Below the pieces are notes generated by a model. The model was not told the origin of the DNA and did not search any database. It worked only from the letters and a program-made list of their open reading frames with translations. A stretch of DNA of 9,330 nt from CAZWZG01 sp964638245 (GTDB taxonomy: Bacteria; Pseudomonadota; Alphaproteobacteria; Rhodobacterales; Rhodobacteraceae). The stretch is taken from NCBI GenBank assembly GCA_964638245.1, contig CAZWZG010000123.1:1-9330 (forward strand), given 5' to 3'. Shown piece after piece: positions 1 through 7,513 of this stretch (the stretch's first letter is position 1; each line of letters opens with the position of its first letter). Made by a program: the position numbers and the translations under genes.

Positions 1-1495
1 TAACCTCGACCTCGGTTGCATCGGGAACGCCCGTCCATGCCGTTATCGTGTCGCCGCCTATGGCCGTGGTTTGGCCGTGAAGGCTTCCGATCCAAGCGTT
101 GTAAAAATCTTCGGTCTTATAGGTCGAGTTCCATGAGCGCTCCGGGTTTTCCCACGTCTGCCAGCGCTCCATGGATGCAATCGCAGCCGCGCGGTCGTTC
201 GTGGTGTTGTATCGGCCATTGCCCCCGTCAGCTTGCAGGAACGCATCATAGCCCGAGATCCCGCCGGGGCCGTCTTGAAGCAAGAGAACCGGCAGGAGTT
301 CTTGCGCACCGATAACCAAGGCGATGGACTTATAGCCACTATCGGCTGGCACCTCTGCGCCCTTGCGTCCGCCAGAACCGTTCCAATCCGGCTTGCCACG
401 ATCCGTTTCATCAAATGCGCGACCGTTCCAGTTTGAGCCACCGATGTCCCCGCTTGGCCACTGACGGCTGATACCGATCAAGCTATCCCCTACCCAAAGA
501 GGCATGGATTGCATGTTCGATTGAATGCGCTGTGCGCTCGCCAGAAGCGTTGCGTCCCGAAGAAGGAACGCCGCGAAATACGCGAATGAATGATAGCCGT
601 GCCACTGACCTGCGCCATTGGCAAAATCATCACCCGCCTGTTCTGCGGAAATGATGTCCAGACCAAACTGGATCACCTTCTTGGCAAGGGCCAGCTTGTC
701 AGACTGCGACACTGCCGAAGAATGAAGCAGATAAAGCGCATACATCCTGGCCACGGCATAGTCAGCCGAATACGCTTCTGAGGCCCCTAGGCCGCGCGTG
801 GTGGCGTCCTCAATCCCCCGTTGTTCGTCCCCATTGTAGGCGGGGAGCAAGCGAGCCGAAGCGGTCGCGGATATGTTGTCCAGTGCCGTCTGGACCGAAG
901 GCAAGCCCGAGGGTGGCGTAAGGGACCGCAGACACGTCAGATCAATATCATCTGCCCCGAAGATCGTTTGATTCGCGTAGTTCGCGCCGGGACGGAAAAT
1001 CTCTGCCTTCGCTGGGGCCTCTGGCAATACCGTGAGTGTCACATAGTCCGCGACCTCAAACCCCCGTGCAGCCGCCGTACAGCGGGCGGTGAGAAGCACT
1101 TGGCGTGCGCCTTGGGCAATAGCGAGGTCCCCGCTTTGGCCGGGGTCCACGTTCAGGGCTGCGCTGTAGGGGATAACCTCCCCTCGGAATGCTACGTCCT
1201 GCCAGCGCTGAGACAAGCCTTGCGGGTCCGAACTCCCCGCTGCGATGCTCGATCCATCCCCTGCAAGAACCATGGTTCCGCCTTGAATATCCCCGTCTTG
1301 CAATGCTGCCGCCGGAGTGACTGCCGTAAGGGTGCGGGCACCGTCGGCAATGAGGATGGGATCCCCGCCGATGGAGTAGCCAATCGAGACGGCCTCACTG
1401 AATGAATATTGAACGCCGCGCACCGAATTGGTCTGGGACTGTAGCGACGTAGGAAAGGTTGCCGCCGCGACTGGCGTGAGAACGAAATTGCCCAT
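1..1495 (-). CDS. Putative phage tail fibre/receptor-binding protein, partial (runs off left edge)
   Basis: The frame is open from an ATG at 1495 to the window edge, giving 498 codons with no stop, so the C-terminus is missing. I translated it by hand to confirm this. The start overlaps the upstream stop as TAATG (shared base 1495), with only a weak GGGGTG upstream, so translational coupling is likely. Residues 1-170 are rich in small and beta-forming residues, as in virion adhesion modules. Residues about 205-320 look helical, with paired aromatics and histidines such as GQWHGYHSFAYFAAFLLRD (about 295-313). This resembles the alpha/alpha-toroid layout of polysaccharide lyases and glycoside hydrolases, but I see no diagnostic catalytic motif. 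Residues 350-372 are rich in Asn, Trp and Gly. There is no signal peptide. Its place as last gene of the tail-tip operon suggests a tail fibre or spike. The coding call is firm; the function is inferred and could equally be a non-enzymatic structural protein. Confidence 0.85.
   Translation of the reverse strand, partial: MGNFVLTPVAAATFPTSLQSQTNSVRGVQYSFSEAVSIGYSIGGDPILIADGARTLTAVTPAAALQDGDIQGGTMVLAGDGSSIAAGSSDPQGLSQRWQDVAFRGEVIPYSAALNVDPGQSGDLAIAQGARQVLLTARCTAAARGFEVADYVTLTVLPEAPAKAEIFRPGANYANQTIFGADDIDLTCLRSLTPPSGLPSVQTALDNISATASARLLPAYNGDEQRGIEDATTRGLGASEAYSADYAVARMYALYLLHSSAVSQSDKLALAKKVIQFGLDIISAEQAGDDFANGAGQWHGYHSFAYFAAFLLRDATLLASAQRIQSNMQSMPLWVGDSLIGISRQWPSGDIGGSNWNGRAFDETDRGKPDWNGSGGRKGAEVPADSGYKSIALVIGAQELLPVLLLQDGPGGISGYDAFLQADGGNGRYNTTNDRAAAIASMERWQTWENPERSWNSTYKTEDFYNAWIGSLHGQTTAIGGDTITAWTGVPDATEVEV
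1260..1276. repeat. 17-bp direct repeat, copy 1
   Basis: cctgcaagaaccatggt occurs here and again at 2280-2296, 1020 bases away. It contains the perfect palindrome accatggt. The two copies lie in different genes and are read in different frames (TMVLAG here, PWFLQ in the other), so protein homology does not explain it. It may be chance. Confidence 0.4.
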
Positions 1496-2946
1496 TACAA
1501 CGTTACACCCCATTTCGCCGCGAGATAGGATTTCGCATTGGCAAACAGGGTCGCATCGAAGTCATAGAACGCCATCATTTCGCCAGTGAGACCGTCGTAG
1601 TCTGCGGCGCTGTCATTGGCGGGGTTGGCAAAGAGGCCGGTGTCACCCGTAGCGCCGGACCATGCCTCTGCCGTCGCGTTCGTTATAGGAGCGTTCCCAT
1701 CAAGGAAGACGCCCAAGGTCGTGCCGCTCTTGTAAAAGCCCACGATGTGCGGCGTATCCAGCGATATGGTTTCGGTCGTCAAAAGCGTTTCGAGCGTGGA
1801 CGCGGACGCCCGACATGCGCCCTGCACATTGCCCGAACTGTTGACGAGCAAGCCCATCCGCCGGTCATTGGAGTTGTTGTTCGTGATAAGGATGTGGCCA
1901 TTGTGCAGGCCAACGGCGGTTGGAACCTCGATCACGGCCAGAACAAGGAAGTCACCCGAGCCTTGCGTCAGTGCAGGAGACAATTCCCGGAAGCGGCCCG
2001 AACCGTTTGAACTGATCGCAACAAGGCTGTTGATCTCAAGCGAGCCATAGGTGCGGACCGAGAATGAGCCGGGGGTCAGAGCGTAGTTGCCTGTCTTGTC
2101 CGGGCTGGCCCCAAAGCCTTGTTCAGCCCCGCCGTTTGTCTCGACGTTCCACGCAGCATCAGACGGGTCGATATGGAACTCAAGACTGGTTTCGTCGGAA
2201 GGCGACCATGCCGCTGAAGCGGTTGTGAACGTCGCACCGGAAACCATGCCTGACGGGTTCTGGTTGCCCTGCTCGTCTTCCTGCAAGAACCATGGTCGGT
2301 ACTGGGTTCCCGCTGTCAGACCCGTGGCTGAGAATGCATTGACGCCCGCAGTTGGTGTGCCGTTGCCAGACCATGCGGCCCCTGTGCCTGCTTTGAGCGC
2401 TGCAATGTCGGCTGGGGGAGACGCGGCGGGATAGACTGCCCGCCAGAGCGTGCCCTGACCCTCGGTCGTGCTGACCGAAATGTCTGCCGTCGTCTGACCA
2501 GTCTGCGTGCCCGTGGCAAGCGAAAGGACCGGGTCGGTCGTGTCCAGATCAATCGCGCCCGTGATCGACCAGACAGTCGAACCTGCGGGCCGGAAGGCGA
2601 GGAAATAGTCCAAGCTGACCAGAGCATCGCTATCAAGGCCGCTGACAATCGTGATGTTGGCCGGGCTGCCCGAAACCGTGAGTGCCACCGTGCCGCTATC
2701 GTTGACCGTGTAGCCACTGAAATTGGCTGCGGCGGCGGCGGCTGCATCCGTTGCGTCTGCGGCCTCGAACAAGCGATATTGAACCGCGCTGTCGTCCTTG
2801 TCGATTGCGTAGGATACCGCCACATCGCCAGCCGTCTGTGTGCCTGCGGATAGGGACGAAATGACGGCGGGAGTGGTGATGCCGTCGGCGCGGGACAGCA
2901 AGAGATTGCGGCCCATGGAACCCCATAGGCTGTTACAAAGTCGCAT
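1495..2946 (-). CDS. Phage tail fibre-like protein with two Ig/Fn3-like repeats and a LamG-like lectin domain
   Basis: This 483-residue protein starts at ATG 2946, preceded by GCGAGG (2953-2958) six bases upstream. Residues about 27-130 and 138-243 are two related beta-sandwich repeats; the second copy ends LTAGTQYRPWF...ATFTT as in Fn3 domains, and both copies share a GTQT motif near their start. Residues about 252-483 look like a concanavalin A/LamG jelly-roll: EFHIDPSDA at the start, GDFLVLAVIEV, HIVGFYKSGTTLGVFLDG, and a C-terminal YLAAKWGVTL typical of this group. Such domains bind glycans or surface proteins. Position after J and the glycine-rich protein points to a virion receptor-binding or decoration protein. 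An internal ATG at 2916 (residue 11) is a possible alternative start, but it lacks the good ribosome site. No enzymatic motif is visible. Confidence 0.88.
   Translation of the reverse strand: MRLCNSLWGSMGRNLLLSRADGITTPAVISSLSAGTQTAGDVAVSYAIDKDDSAVQYRLFEAADATDAAAAAAANFSGYTVNDSGTVALTVSGSPANITIVSGLDSDALVSLDYFLAFRPAGSTVWSITGAIDLDTTDPVLSLATGTQTGQTTADISVSTTEGQGTLWRAVYPAASPPADIAALKAGTGAAWSGNGTPTAGVNAFSATGLTAGTQYRPWFLQEDEQGNQNPSGMVSGATFTTASAAWSPSDETSLEFHIDPSDAAWNVETNGGAEQGFGASPDKTGNYALTPGSFSVRTYGSLEINSLVAISSNGSGRFRELSPALTQGSGDFLVLAVIEVPTAVGLHNGHILITNNNSNDRRMGLLVNSSGNVQGACRASASTLETLLTTETISLDTPHIVGFYKSGTTLGVFLDGNAPITNATAEAWSGATGDTGLFANPANDSAADYDGLTGEMMAFYDFDATLFANAKSYLAAKWGVTL
2280..2296. repeat. 17-bp direct repeat, copy 2
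   Basis: Exact second copy of the 17-mer at 1260-1276, here inside the second Ig/Fn3-like repeat of the fibre gene. No role is known; see copy 1. Confidence 0.4.
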
Positions 2947-2952
2947 TGGATG

Positions 2953-2958
2953 CCTCGC
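2953..2958 (-). promoter_or_regulatory. Ribosome binding site GCGAGG for the Ig/LamG fibre gene
   Basis: GCGAGG on the minus strand sits six bases before ATG 2946, inside the 24-base gap (2947-2970) that is the only real intergenic space in the operon. It decides the choice of 2946 over the internal ATG at 2916. Confidence 0.6.
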
Positions 2959-2970
2959 TTTGCCGACTGT

Positions 2971-3438
2971 TTATGAAAGGGCTGAGGCTACAGAACCGGC
3001 GCCGTTAAACGCGGCCGCATCAGCCCAAGCCGCTTCGACGGTCGATTGATCAGGAAGGGACAAATCAGGCAAGCCCATCGCGTCAATGAGCCCGATAAGT
3101 GCTATCGTATTTTGAAATGTGTAGCGGGCCGATCCGGATGATACCGCCTTTAGTCCCGCCCATGCCGCCCGCTCGCTGGAGGTTGCCTGCGGCATCGCCA
3201 GAAGCGCCGCATCAAGGACCGCGCGCAGTCCAGACACGTCAAGAAGGTAACTCCATTGCGCAGGGTTTAGGTCCGGCATCACTGGAACTGCAACTGGGGC
3301 GCTAAAACTGGCGCCATCAAACAACCAACCAGGACCGACGTCGCTGGCTACTTCAACCCATCCCGCGGCCCATGAAGGCCGTTGAACCGCCTCAATCACA
3401 TTTGTGACTATACCGCTCTGCACGCTTGCAAGACGCAT
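2971..3438 (-). CDS. Small tail fibre accessory/assembly-like protein
   Basis: The protein has 155 residues. An in-frame TTG at 3441 lies one codon earlier, but I choose ATG 3438: it shares its A with the upstream TGA (TGATG) and has GAGG at 3447-3450, eight bases ahead. The N-terminal 45 residues read as a small beta domain ending VGPGWLFDGASFSAP, a pattern common in short phage tail proteins encoded next to fibres (tail fibre assembly or DUF4376-like). Residues about 56-150 are helical, with little sequence complexity and many Ala. There are no membrane segments and no catalytic motif. It lies between two likely host-recognition genes, so it may be a chaperone for fibre folding or a small virion part. 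GC at third positions is low here: 20 of the first 40 codons by hand count. Confidence 0.85.
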   Translation of the reverse strand: MRLASVQSGIVTNVIEAVQRPSWAAGWVEVASDVGPGWLFDGASFSAPVAVPVMPDLNPAQWSYLLDVSGLRAVLDAALLAMPQATSSERAAWAGLKAVSSGSARYTFQNTIALIGLIDAMGLPDLSLPDQSTVEAAWADAAAFNGAGSVASALS

Positions 3439-4448
3439 CAAAGAATCCTCACAATTAGTTCGCCACGAGCGCCAGTTGACGCCGAGCCGCCACCCCCGCC
3501 CGGCACTTGACCGGCCGAACCTCCATCGCCACCGTCGCCGCCTAACACTGATTGGCCGCCTTGCGCAGAAGTGCTAGCGCCGCCGCCACCACCGCCAATG
3601 GCATTCCCGCCATCGGCTTGGAAATCGTCACCCGCCCCGCCGCCACCGCCGCACTCGGCGGTCGCATCTCCGCCTGCGCCGCCTACGCCTTTTGCTCCGC
3701 CCCCTATGCCATTGATGCCGCCACCGTCGCCGCCTTGATGATCGGAAAGTGAGCCCTTGCCACCCGGAATCGACATAAGGGCACCAAATGTCGTCGCACC
3801 GCCATCTGTGGCATTCCCCGCCGACACGCCTGCACCACCCGCGCCGATTCCAACCGCTATTGAAGCCGGTAAGTCTCCAAGGCGGAACATTCTCCGAAAG
3901 TATGCACCACCACCACCGCCACCACGCTGACTGCCGCCACCGCCAGCACCCCATCCCTCGACGACGACGGTGCGGTCGGGCGATAAACCAGTCGGCTTAA
4001 CAAACGTCCCGGAAGCCGTGAAAACCTCTGTCGAAAACTGTGTGCCACCGTCACCCCCGGCCGCCATCAGTCGAAAGGTGCCGCCGATGAATTCGAGGTG
4101 ATCACGCGATCCCGCCTGCGCGACACCGGAAGTCAGTGCGGCGCCATCCTTGCTCAGAACTTCAAACTCATCGTCGCCAACGGTTAAATTCATTCCGCCC
4201 GTGTTCGTCAGCGCCCAGGTGATAGACAGCTTCATGCCGTCGACCCAGCCGGACGATGGTATTTCCGGCTCGACGTCGGCCGTCACGGCATTGGCGGTTC
4301 CGCCGACATTGGTCAGCGGCAAAAACGAACCATCATAAAGCGTTTTTATGTGGCGCGCTTGCTGATTGCCAAAGCCTTCGGTGCTCCCATCAGGGTCGGC
4401 CCAAGGGACCGAAGGACTATCGCCGTCATAAGTATCGCGGGTTGCCAT
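3438..4448 (-). CDS. Glycine-rich phage tail fibre/adhesin protein
   Basis: The protein has 336 residues. ATG 4448 lies three bases after the J stop, with GGAG (4459-4462) ten bases upstream inside the J gene. Residues 1-130 form the attachment part; the segment TNTGGMNLTVGDDEFEVLSKDG and the following GGTFRLM resemble N-terminal regions of prophage fibre proteins. Residues 140-165 lead in with a beta strand (FTASGTFVKP), the usual opening of the Gly-rich phage domain. Residues 165-325 are dominated by glycine runs (GGGGGG, GGDGGDGG) broken by short aromatic, Asp and Ser segments, and the end is a hydrophobic beta strand, GARGELIVRIL. The family is known in tail fibres and tip adhesins, and in phage S16 gp38 such Gly runs form packed polyglycine-II helices presenting variable receptor-binding loops. 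That structure is inferred here, not shown. It is probably a fibre tip or host-range determinant. Confidence 0.9.
   Translation of the reverse strand: MATRDTYDGDSPSVPWADPDGSTEGFGNQQARHIKTLYDGSFLPLTNVGGTANAVTADVEPEIPSSGWVDGMKLSITWALTNTGGMNLTVGDDEFEVLSKDGAALTSGVAQAGSRDHLEFIGGTFRLMAAGGDGGTQFSTEVFTASGTFVKPTGLSPDRTVVVEGWGAGGGGSQRGGGGGGAYFRRMFRLGDLPASIAVGIGAGGAGVSAGNATDGGATTFGALMSIPGGKGSLSDHQGGDGGGINGIGGGAKGVGGAGGDATAECGGGGGAGDDFQADGGNAIGGGGGGASTSAQGGQSVLGGDGGDGGSAGQVPGGGGGSASTGARGELIVRIL
3474..3956 (-). repeat. Glycine-codon low-complexity tract inside the fibre gene
   Basis: This stretch, codons 165-325 of the glycine-rich protein, consists largely of GGN codons, seen on the plus strand as runs of gccaccaccgcc and ccgccgcc. 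Such sequence can slip or recombine between copies, which could vary loop number or length. It is also a place where short-read assembly may be wrong. Confidence 0.7.
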
Positions 4449-4451
4449 CTT

Positions 4452-7121
4452 TTATGCGCTCCACAGTTCCGGGGCCTCATCGACAAGCGTCAGCGAGGCA
4501 GTAAGGTCTTCGCGCGGCTCAATCGAAAACACGATCAGACGCCGCATTTCGCGCCCAAGGCGACCGACAATGGCAAGCGCCCCATCGGCAAGGCCTGTCG
4601 CGGATATCGGGCTGGCGAAAGCAAGCCGCGCGCGCGTGCCGGTTGCACCATCGATCTCGTGCGTTGTGACGCTTCCTCCAGCGCGACGAAGAGCGACGCC
4701 TGAGTTGGCACCGGCGAGGGCAAGGTTTTCGACATTGACCAGATCCTCGCCGGAAAGGTCAGGCTCATTGAGGACAGGCACGGCCATGTCGAGGGTGATC
4801 GCCGACACATCCGACCCCGAAAACTCAACCGCGACGATACGGCCCGTGGCCGCATGCTGAGACAACATGTCATGCTGCACGCCGACCAAACTGCCACGTC
4901 GACAAACGATCGCCTCGGCAGGCGCATCCAGACGAAAAAACGTCGAGCGCGCCTGCGCCTGCGCCTGATCATATGCAGCCTTCGCGCGCGCCTTAGTCTC
5001 CTCGGTGATCCCCTGATAGGTGATCTGTTCCGTCAGGCCGCTATCGTCAGACGAACCAGCCTTGAAGACCGTAATTTGACGGGCGTCATAGTCACGATCG
5101 GCATCGTTATATGTCACACGGAAACCGTCGGGCACACGGGCAAAGGCCTTTTGCCAACTAAACCCCGCCATGTTGCGCGGTGAGAATATCTGCACAGGAT
5201 CCTCGGCTGATCGGTCATAGTCGCGAACAACTCCCCAGACTTCGGCCATGTAGGGCCGCGCATAGCCGCAGCTGGCAACGATACGCGTTGCTTCAGCCAC
5301 ACTAACACCCTCGATGACGGCATCGCAGGTGTAGTCGAGCGCCGCGCAGGCCGCCCGCCAAGAGACGAGGCCCGCATCGTCGAGGATCTCCGATGGCACG
5401 GGATCCATATTCTGCGCACCGACGAAGATGTCGCGCAGGTGCGGTGCGGGGTTCGACGTCGTGACCCAGTCCACCCAGGCTGAACCGTCCCAATCGCGGA
5501 CGTAGCCGGACGCGACTGCGCTAACCTTTTCAACGCGGCGATTGCGCGCCTGAATGGCGATGAGCGCCATGTCATCAGATGGCACGGGATGCTCATCCCA
5601 AACACTGACCGAGCGCAAAAGGTAGACGTCGTCGGACATGCCGTCGCGCGTCTGATAAATTTCTGGCGCGCCAGTATTTTCAGAGGCAAAGGGGTCGCGA
5701 ACGCTCCCCCCAAGTGCGTAGGTCGATGCGGTGTAATTCGCTTCCCGGAAGCCGTAGCCACGCTGGATTTCCACCTCGTAGCGACCTTTCGGAAAAGTCG
5801 CCGTGTCAAGATAGATTGCCGCCTCATATCGTCCGAGAATGACGTGATCAACCGACGTTGATCCGACGTTGTTTGCATCAAGGTACTCGTCACCAGACCC
5901 GTCGTCGAAATACGTATCAGCGACGCGTGACGCGCCCGTCGGCGCAACCGTCTGCGCTGGTGAAACCCTGCGCGCCTCGACCCAACCCTCTCCAGTCGCC
6001 GCGCCCGGCGTGACGGTTGCGTCATCGGTCCATATCAAACGGACCGTCGCACGGCGCTGCCGCACGTTCGCGGCCTGAAAATGCAACTCCGGCAGCACCG
6101 TCCACGTCGTTTCTCCGGCCAGCCGAATGCGGATTCGGAACGGAACACGGATTAAGTCGGTTTCGCTGGCTTTACGATGCAATCCTTGCGGCCATGCCAG
6201 ATGCAGCCATGCCTCATCAGGTTCGTCGCGGGTGGCAACGGTCGTGACTTGCGGCAACGCCGACGCAGTATCGCCCGACGTGCTTTCGAGCGTCGTTCCG
6301 TCCGACGATGCCACCGTGTGACCCCGGAGCTCGGTGCGCAGTGCTTCTGTCCGCGACTGGCGTGTCACAAGTTCAAGCGGTGCGTCCCCCGGCCAACCGC
6401 TGCGCACCTCGTAGGTCAGGTCGGTGACATCAGCGATCGGAGCGTTTGCAACGCGAATATCATCAAGGCTGTGCGGGCCAGCTAGAGCATAGACGGCCTC
6501 GACAACCTCGTCCTCGCCGTCAAAGTAGATCAGCGGTTCCGCCGCGAGCGGTGGAAACACCTTGTGCGTGCCTACGACGCGCGGCAGCGCGGCATTCGGA
6601 TTAAGCGCATTGCCCTCGGCGCTGGCATCGCCTCGCCGCACATCGTCCGCCTCTGAGGGCGACGGCGGAGCCACAAAGGCACCAATCAGAAGCGACCCAG
6701 CCAGACTGACCCCAGCGGCCAGCGCCGTCGCCGAAAGCGTCCCCTTGGCAAAGAGGCCCGATGATGTCGCAAGCCCACCGCCTGCAATGAACCCGGTCGC
6801 AGCTGTCAAACCAATGGAAGCCACAAGCGCCAGCACGTTCTTGCCGCCCCCCTGATCACCGCCACCGCCTTGGGGCGTTGCCCAGAAAGTGACGTCGACC
6901 GGATCAGTGATAGTCCGGGCAGCGCGCGGCCGAACAAGATGCCAAGTCTCGCGCGGGATTTCCTGCCCGCGCACCAAAACACGGCCCGAGCAACGAAAAT
7001 CATGCGGCAGCACATCCGCAAAGCGATCAACCATTTCGGACACCGAACAGTTAATCGGGAACGTCCGGACCTCGGGCGTAATCTCGAAGGGTGGCCGATA
7101 GATGCCAAGCGCGGTCGTCAT
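4452..7121 (-). CDS. J-like phage tail tip/host specificity protein with gpI-like N-terminus
   Basis: The protein has 889 residues, starting at ATG 7121 with GAGG seven bases upstream and a 4-base ATGA overlap with the peptidase stop. Residues 1-82 look like a small beta-grasp domain ending in WHLVRP. Then comes a glycine linker (GGGGDQGGGK, 85-94) and a long hydrophobic Gly/Ala segment (95-150) with two helix-like stretches. This layout is familiar from lambda gpI-like proteins. The J core follows: NPNAALPRVVGTHKVFPPLA (174-193), the GPHSLDDIRVANAPIADV element, and about residues 600-680, where VASCGYARPYMAEVWGVVRD and QIFSPRNMAGFSWQKAF match the tail-tip baseplate domain. It is shorter than lambda J (1132 residues) and lacks an obvious long Fn3 C-terminal arm. 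That fits receptor binding being done by the separate genes that follow. J-family proteins form the trimeric tip of the tail and contact the host envelope. Confidence 0.93.
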   Translation of the reverse strand: MTTALGIYRPPFEITPEVRTFPINCSVSEMVDRFADVLPHDFRCSGRVLVRGQEIPRETWHLVRPRAARTITDPVDVTFWATPQGGGGDQGGGKNVLALVASIGLTAATGFIAGGGLATSSGLFAKGTLSATALAAGVSLAGSLLIGAFVAPPSPSEADDVRRGDASAEGNALNPNAALPRVVGTHKVFPPLAAEPLIYFDGEDEVVEAVYALAGPHSLDDIRVANAPIADVTDLTYEVRSGWPGDAPLELVTRQSRTEALRTELRGHTVASSDGTTLESTSGDTASALPQVTTVATRDEPDEAWLHLAWPQGLHRKASETDLIRVPFRIRIRLAGETTWTVLPELHFQAANVRQRRATVRLIWTDDATVTPGAATGEGWVEARRVSPAQTVAPTGASRVADTYFDDGSGDEYLDANNVGSTSVDHVILGRYEAAIYLDTATFPKGRYEVEIQRGYGFREANYTASTYALGGSVRDPFASENTGAPEIYQTRDGMSDDVYLLRSVSVWDEHPVPSDDMALIAIQARNRRVEKVSAVASGYVRDWDGSAWVDWVTTSNPAPHLRDIFVGAQNMDPVPSEILDDAGLVSWRAACAALDYTCDAVIEGVSVAEATRIVASCGYARPYMAEVWGVVRDYDRSAEDPVQIFSPRNMAGFSWQKAFARVPDGFRVTYNDADRDYDARQITVFKAGSSDDSGLTEQITYQGITEETKARAKAAYDQAQAQARSTFFRLDAPAEAIVCRRGSLVGVQHDMLSQHAATGRIVAVEFSGSDVSAITLDMAVPVLNEPDLSGEDLVNVENLALAGANSGVALRRAGGSVTTHEIDGATGTRARLAFASPISATGLADGALAIVGRLGREMRRLIVFSIEPREDLTASLTLVDEAPELWSA

Positions 7122-7513
7122 GCGAGCGCCTCGTGACGACGGAAACCTAGAATGCGACTAGAAATGGCAAAGTGATCAATTGGTACGACGGCGGATGCTG
7201 ATGCACGCTCTACGTGAAGGACGGCGTAGCCGCTCACCATTACTCCTACATGACCGACGCGCGCATGCTGGGGATGACGCATCAGAACGACATCAAAGGC
7301 GCAAGGCACATCCACTGCGCGCCACTGATCGGCTTCGGCGCCGTCTCGCAGCCCGCGCGCCACCGCCGCAAGGTCATCCGCGCGGATCTCGCCATAGTCC
7401 GGCAATGAAACGCCACGCTGCTCAAACAGCACACGGCGGACCAGCGTCCAACACGTTTCCTCGCCCTCCTCGCCGCCGTAAGGAACCCCGACATAGCGGC
7501 CCCACCAGGTCAA
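7118..7513 (-). CDS. NlpC/P60-like phage tail peptidase (gpK-like)
   Basis: I place the start at TTG 7513, overlapping the upstream stop as TTGA, with GGGGGCG just ahead, giving 131 residues. Another TTG at 7561 would add 16 residues and overlap the DUF1833 gene by 52 bases. The protein opens TWWGRYVGVPYGG, matching the usual W..TPY start of tail NlpC/P60 domains. The likely catalytic cysteine is in EETCWTLVRRVLFEQRG, the histidine in ARVGHVGVMVSG, and a third polar residue in AVLHVE. In most relatives the Cys is preceded by Asp; here it is Thr. The family cleaves peptide cross-links in peptidoglycan and helps the tail cross the cell wall. It lies directly before J, as K does in lambda. No Mov34/JAB domain is present, so it is the single-domain form common in alphaproteobacterial phages. 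Confidence 0.88.
   Translation of the reverse strand: MTWWGRYVGVPYGGEEGEETCWTLVRRVLFEQRGVSLPDYGEIRADDLAAVARGLRDGAEADQWRAVDVPCAFDVVLMRHPQHARVGHVGVMVSGYAVLHVERASASAVVPIDHFAISSRILGFRRHEALA

Noticed and set aside
821..1405. Plus-strand open frame of 194 codons
   Set aside because: It is antisense to the large tail gene, which is open for 498 codons with sensible composition and a coupled start.
3461..3956. CRISPR-like or tandem DNA repeat array
   Set aside because: The repetitiveness comes from glycine codons in a coding frame; units are not of constant length and there are no spacer-like intervals.
5114..6025. Minus-strand open frame of 303 codons inside the J gene
   Set aside because: Arg/Ser-rich alternate frame of J; the J frame has clear family motifs throughout this stretch.
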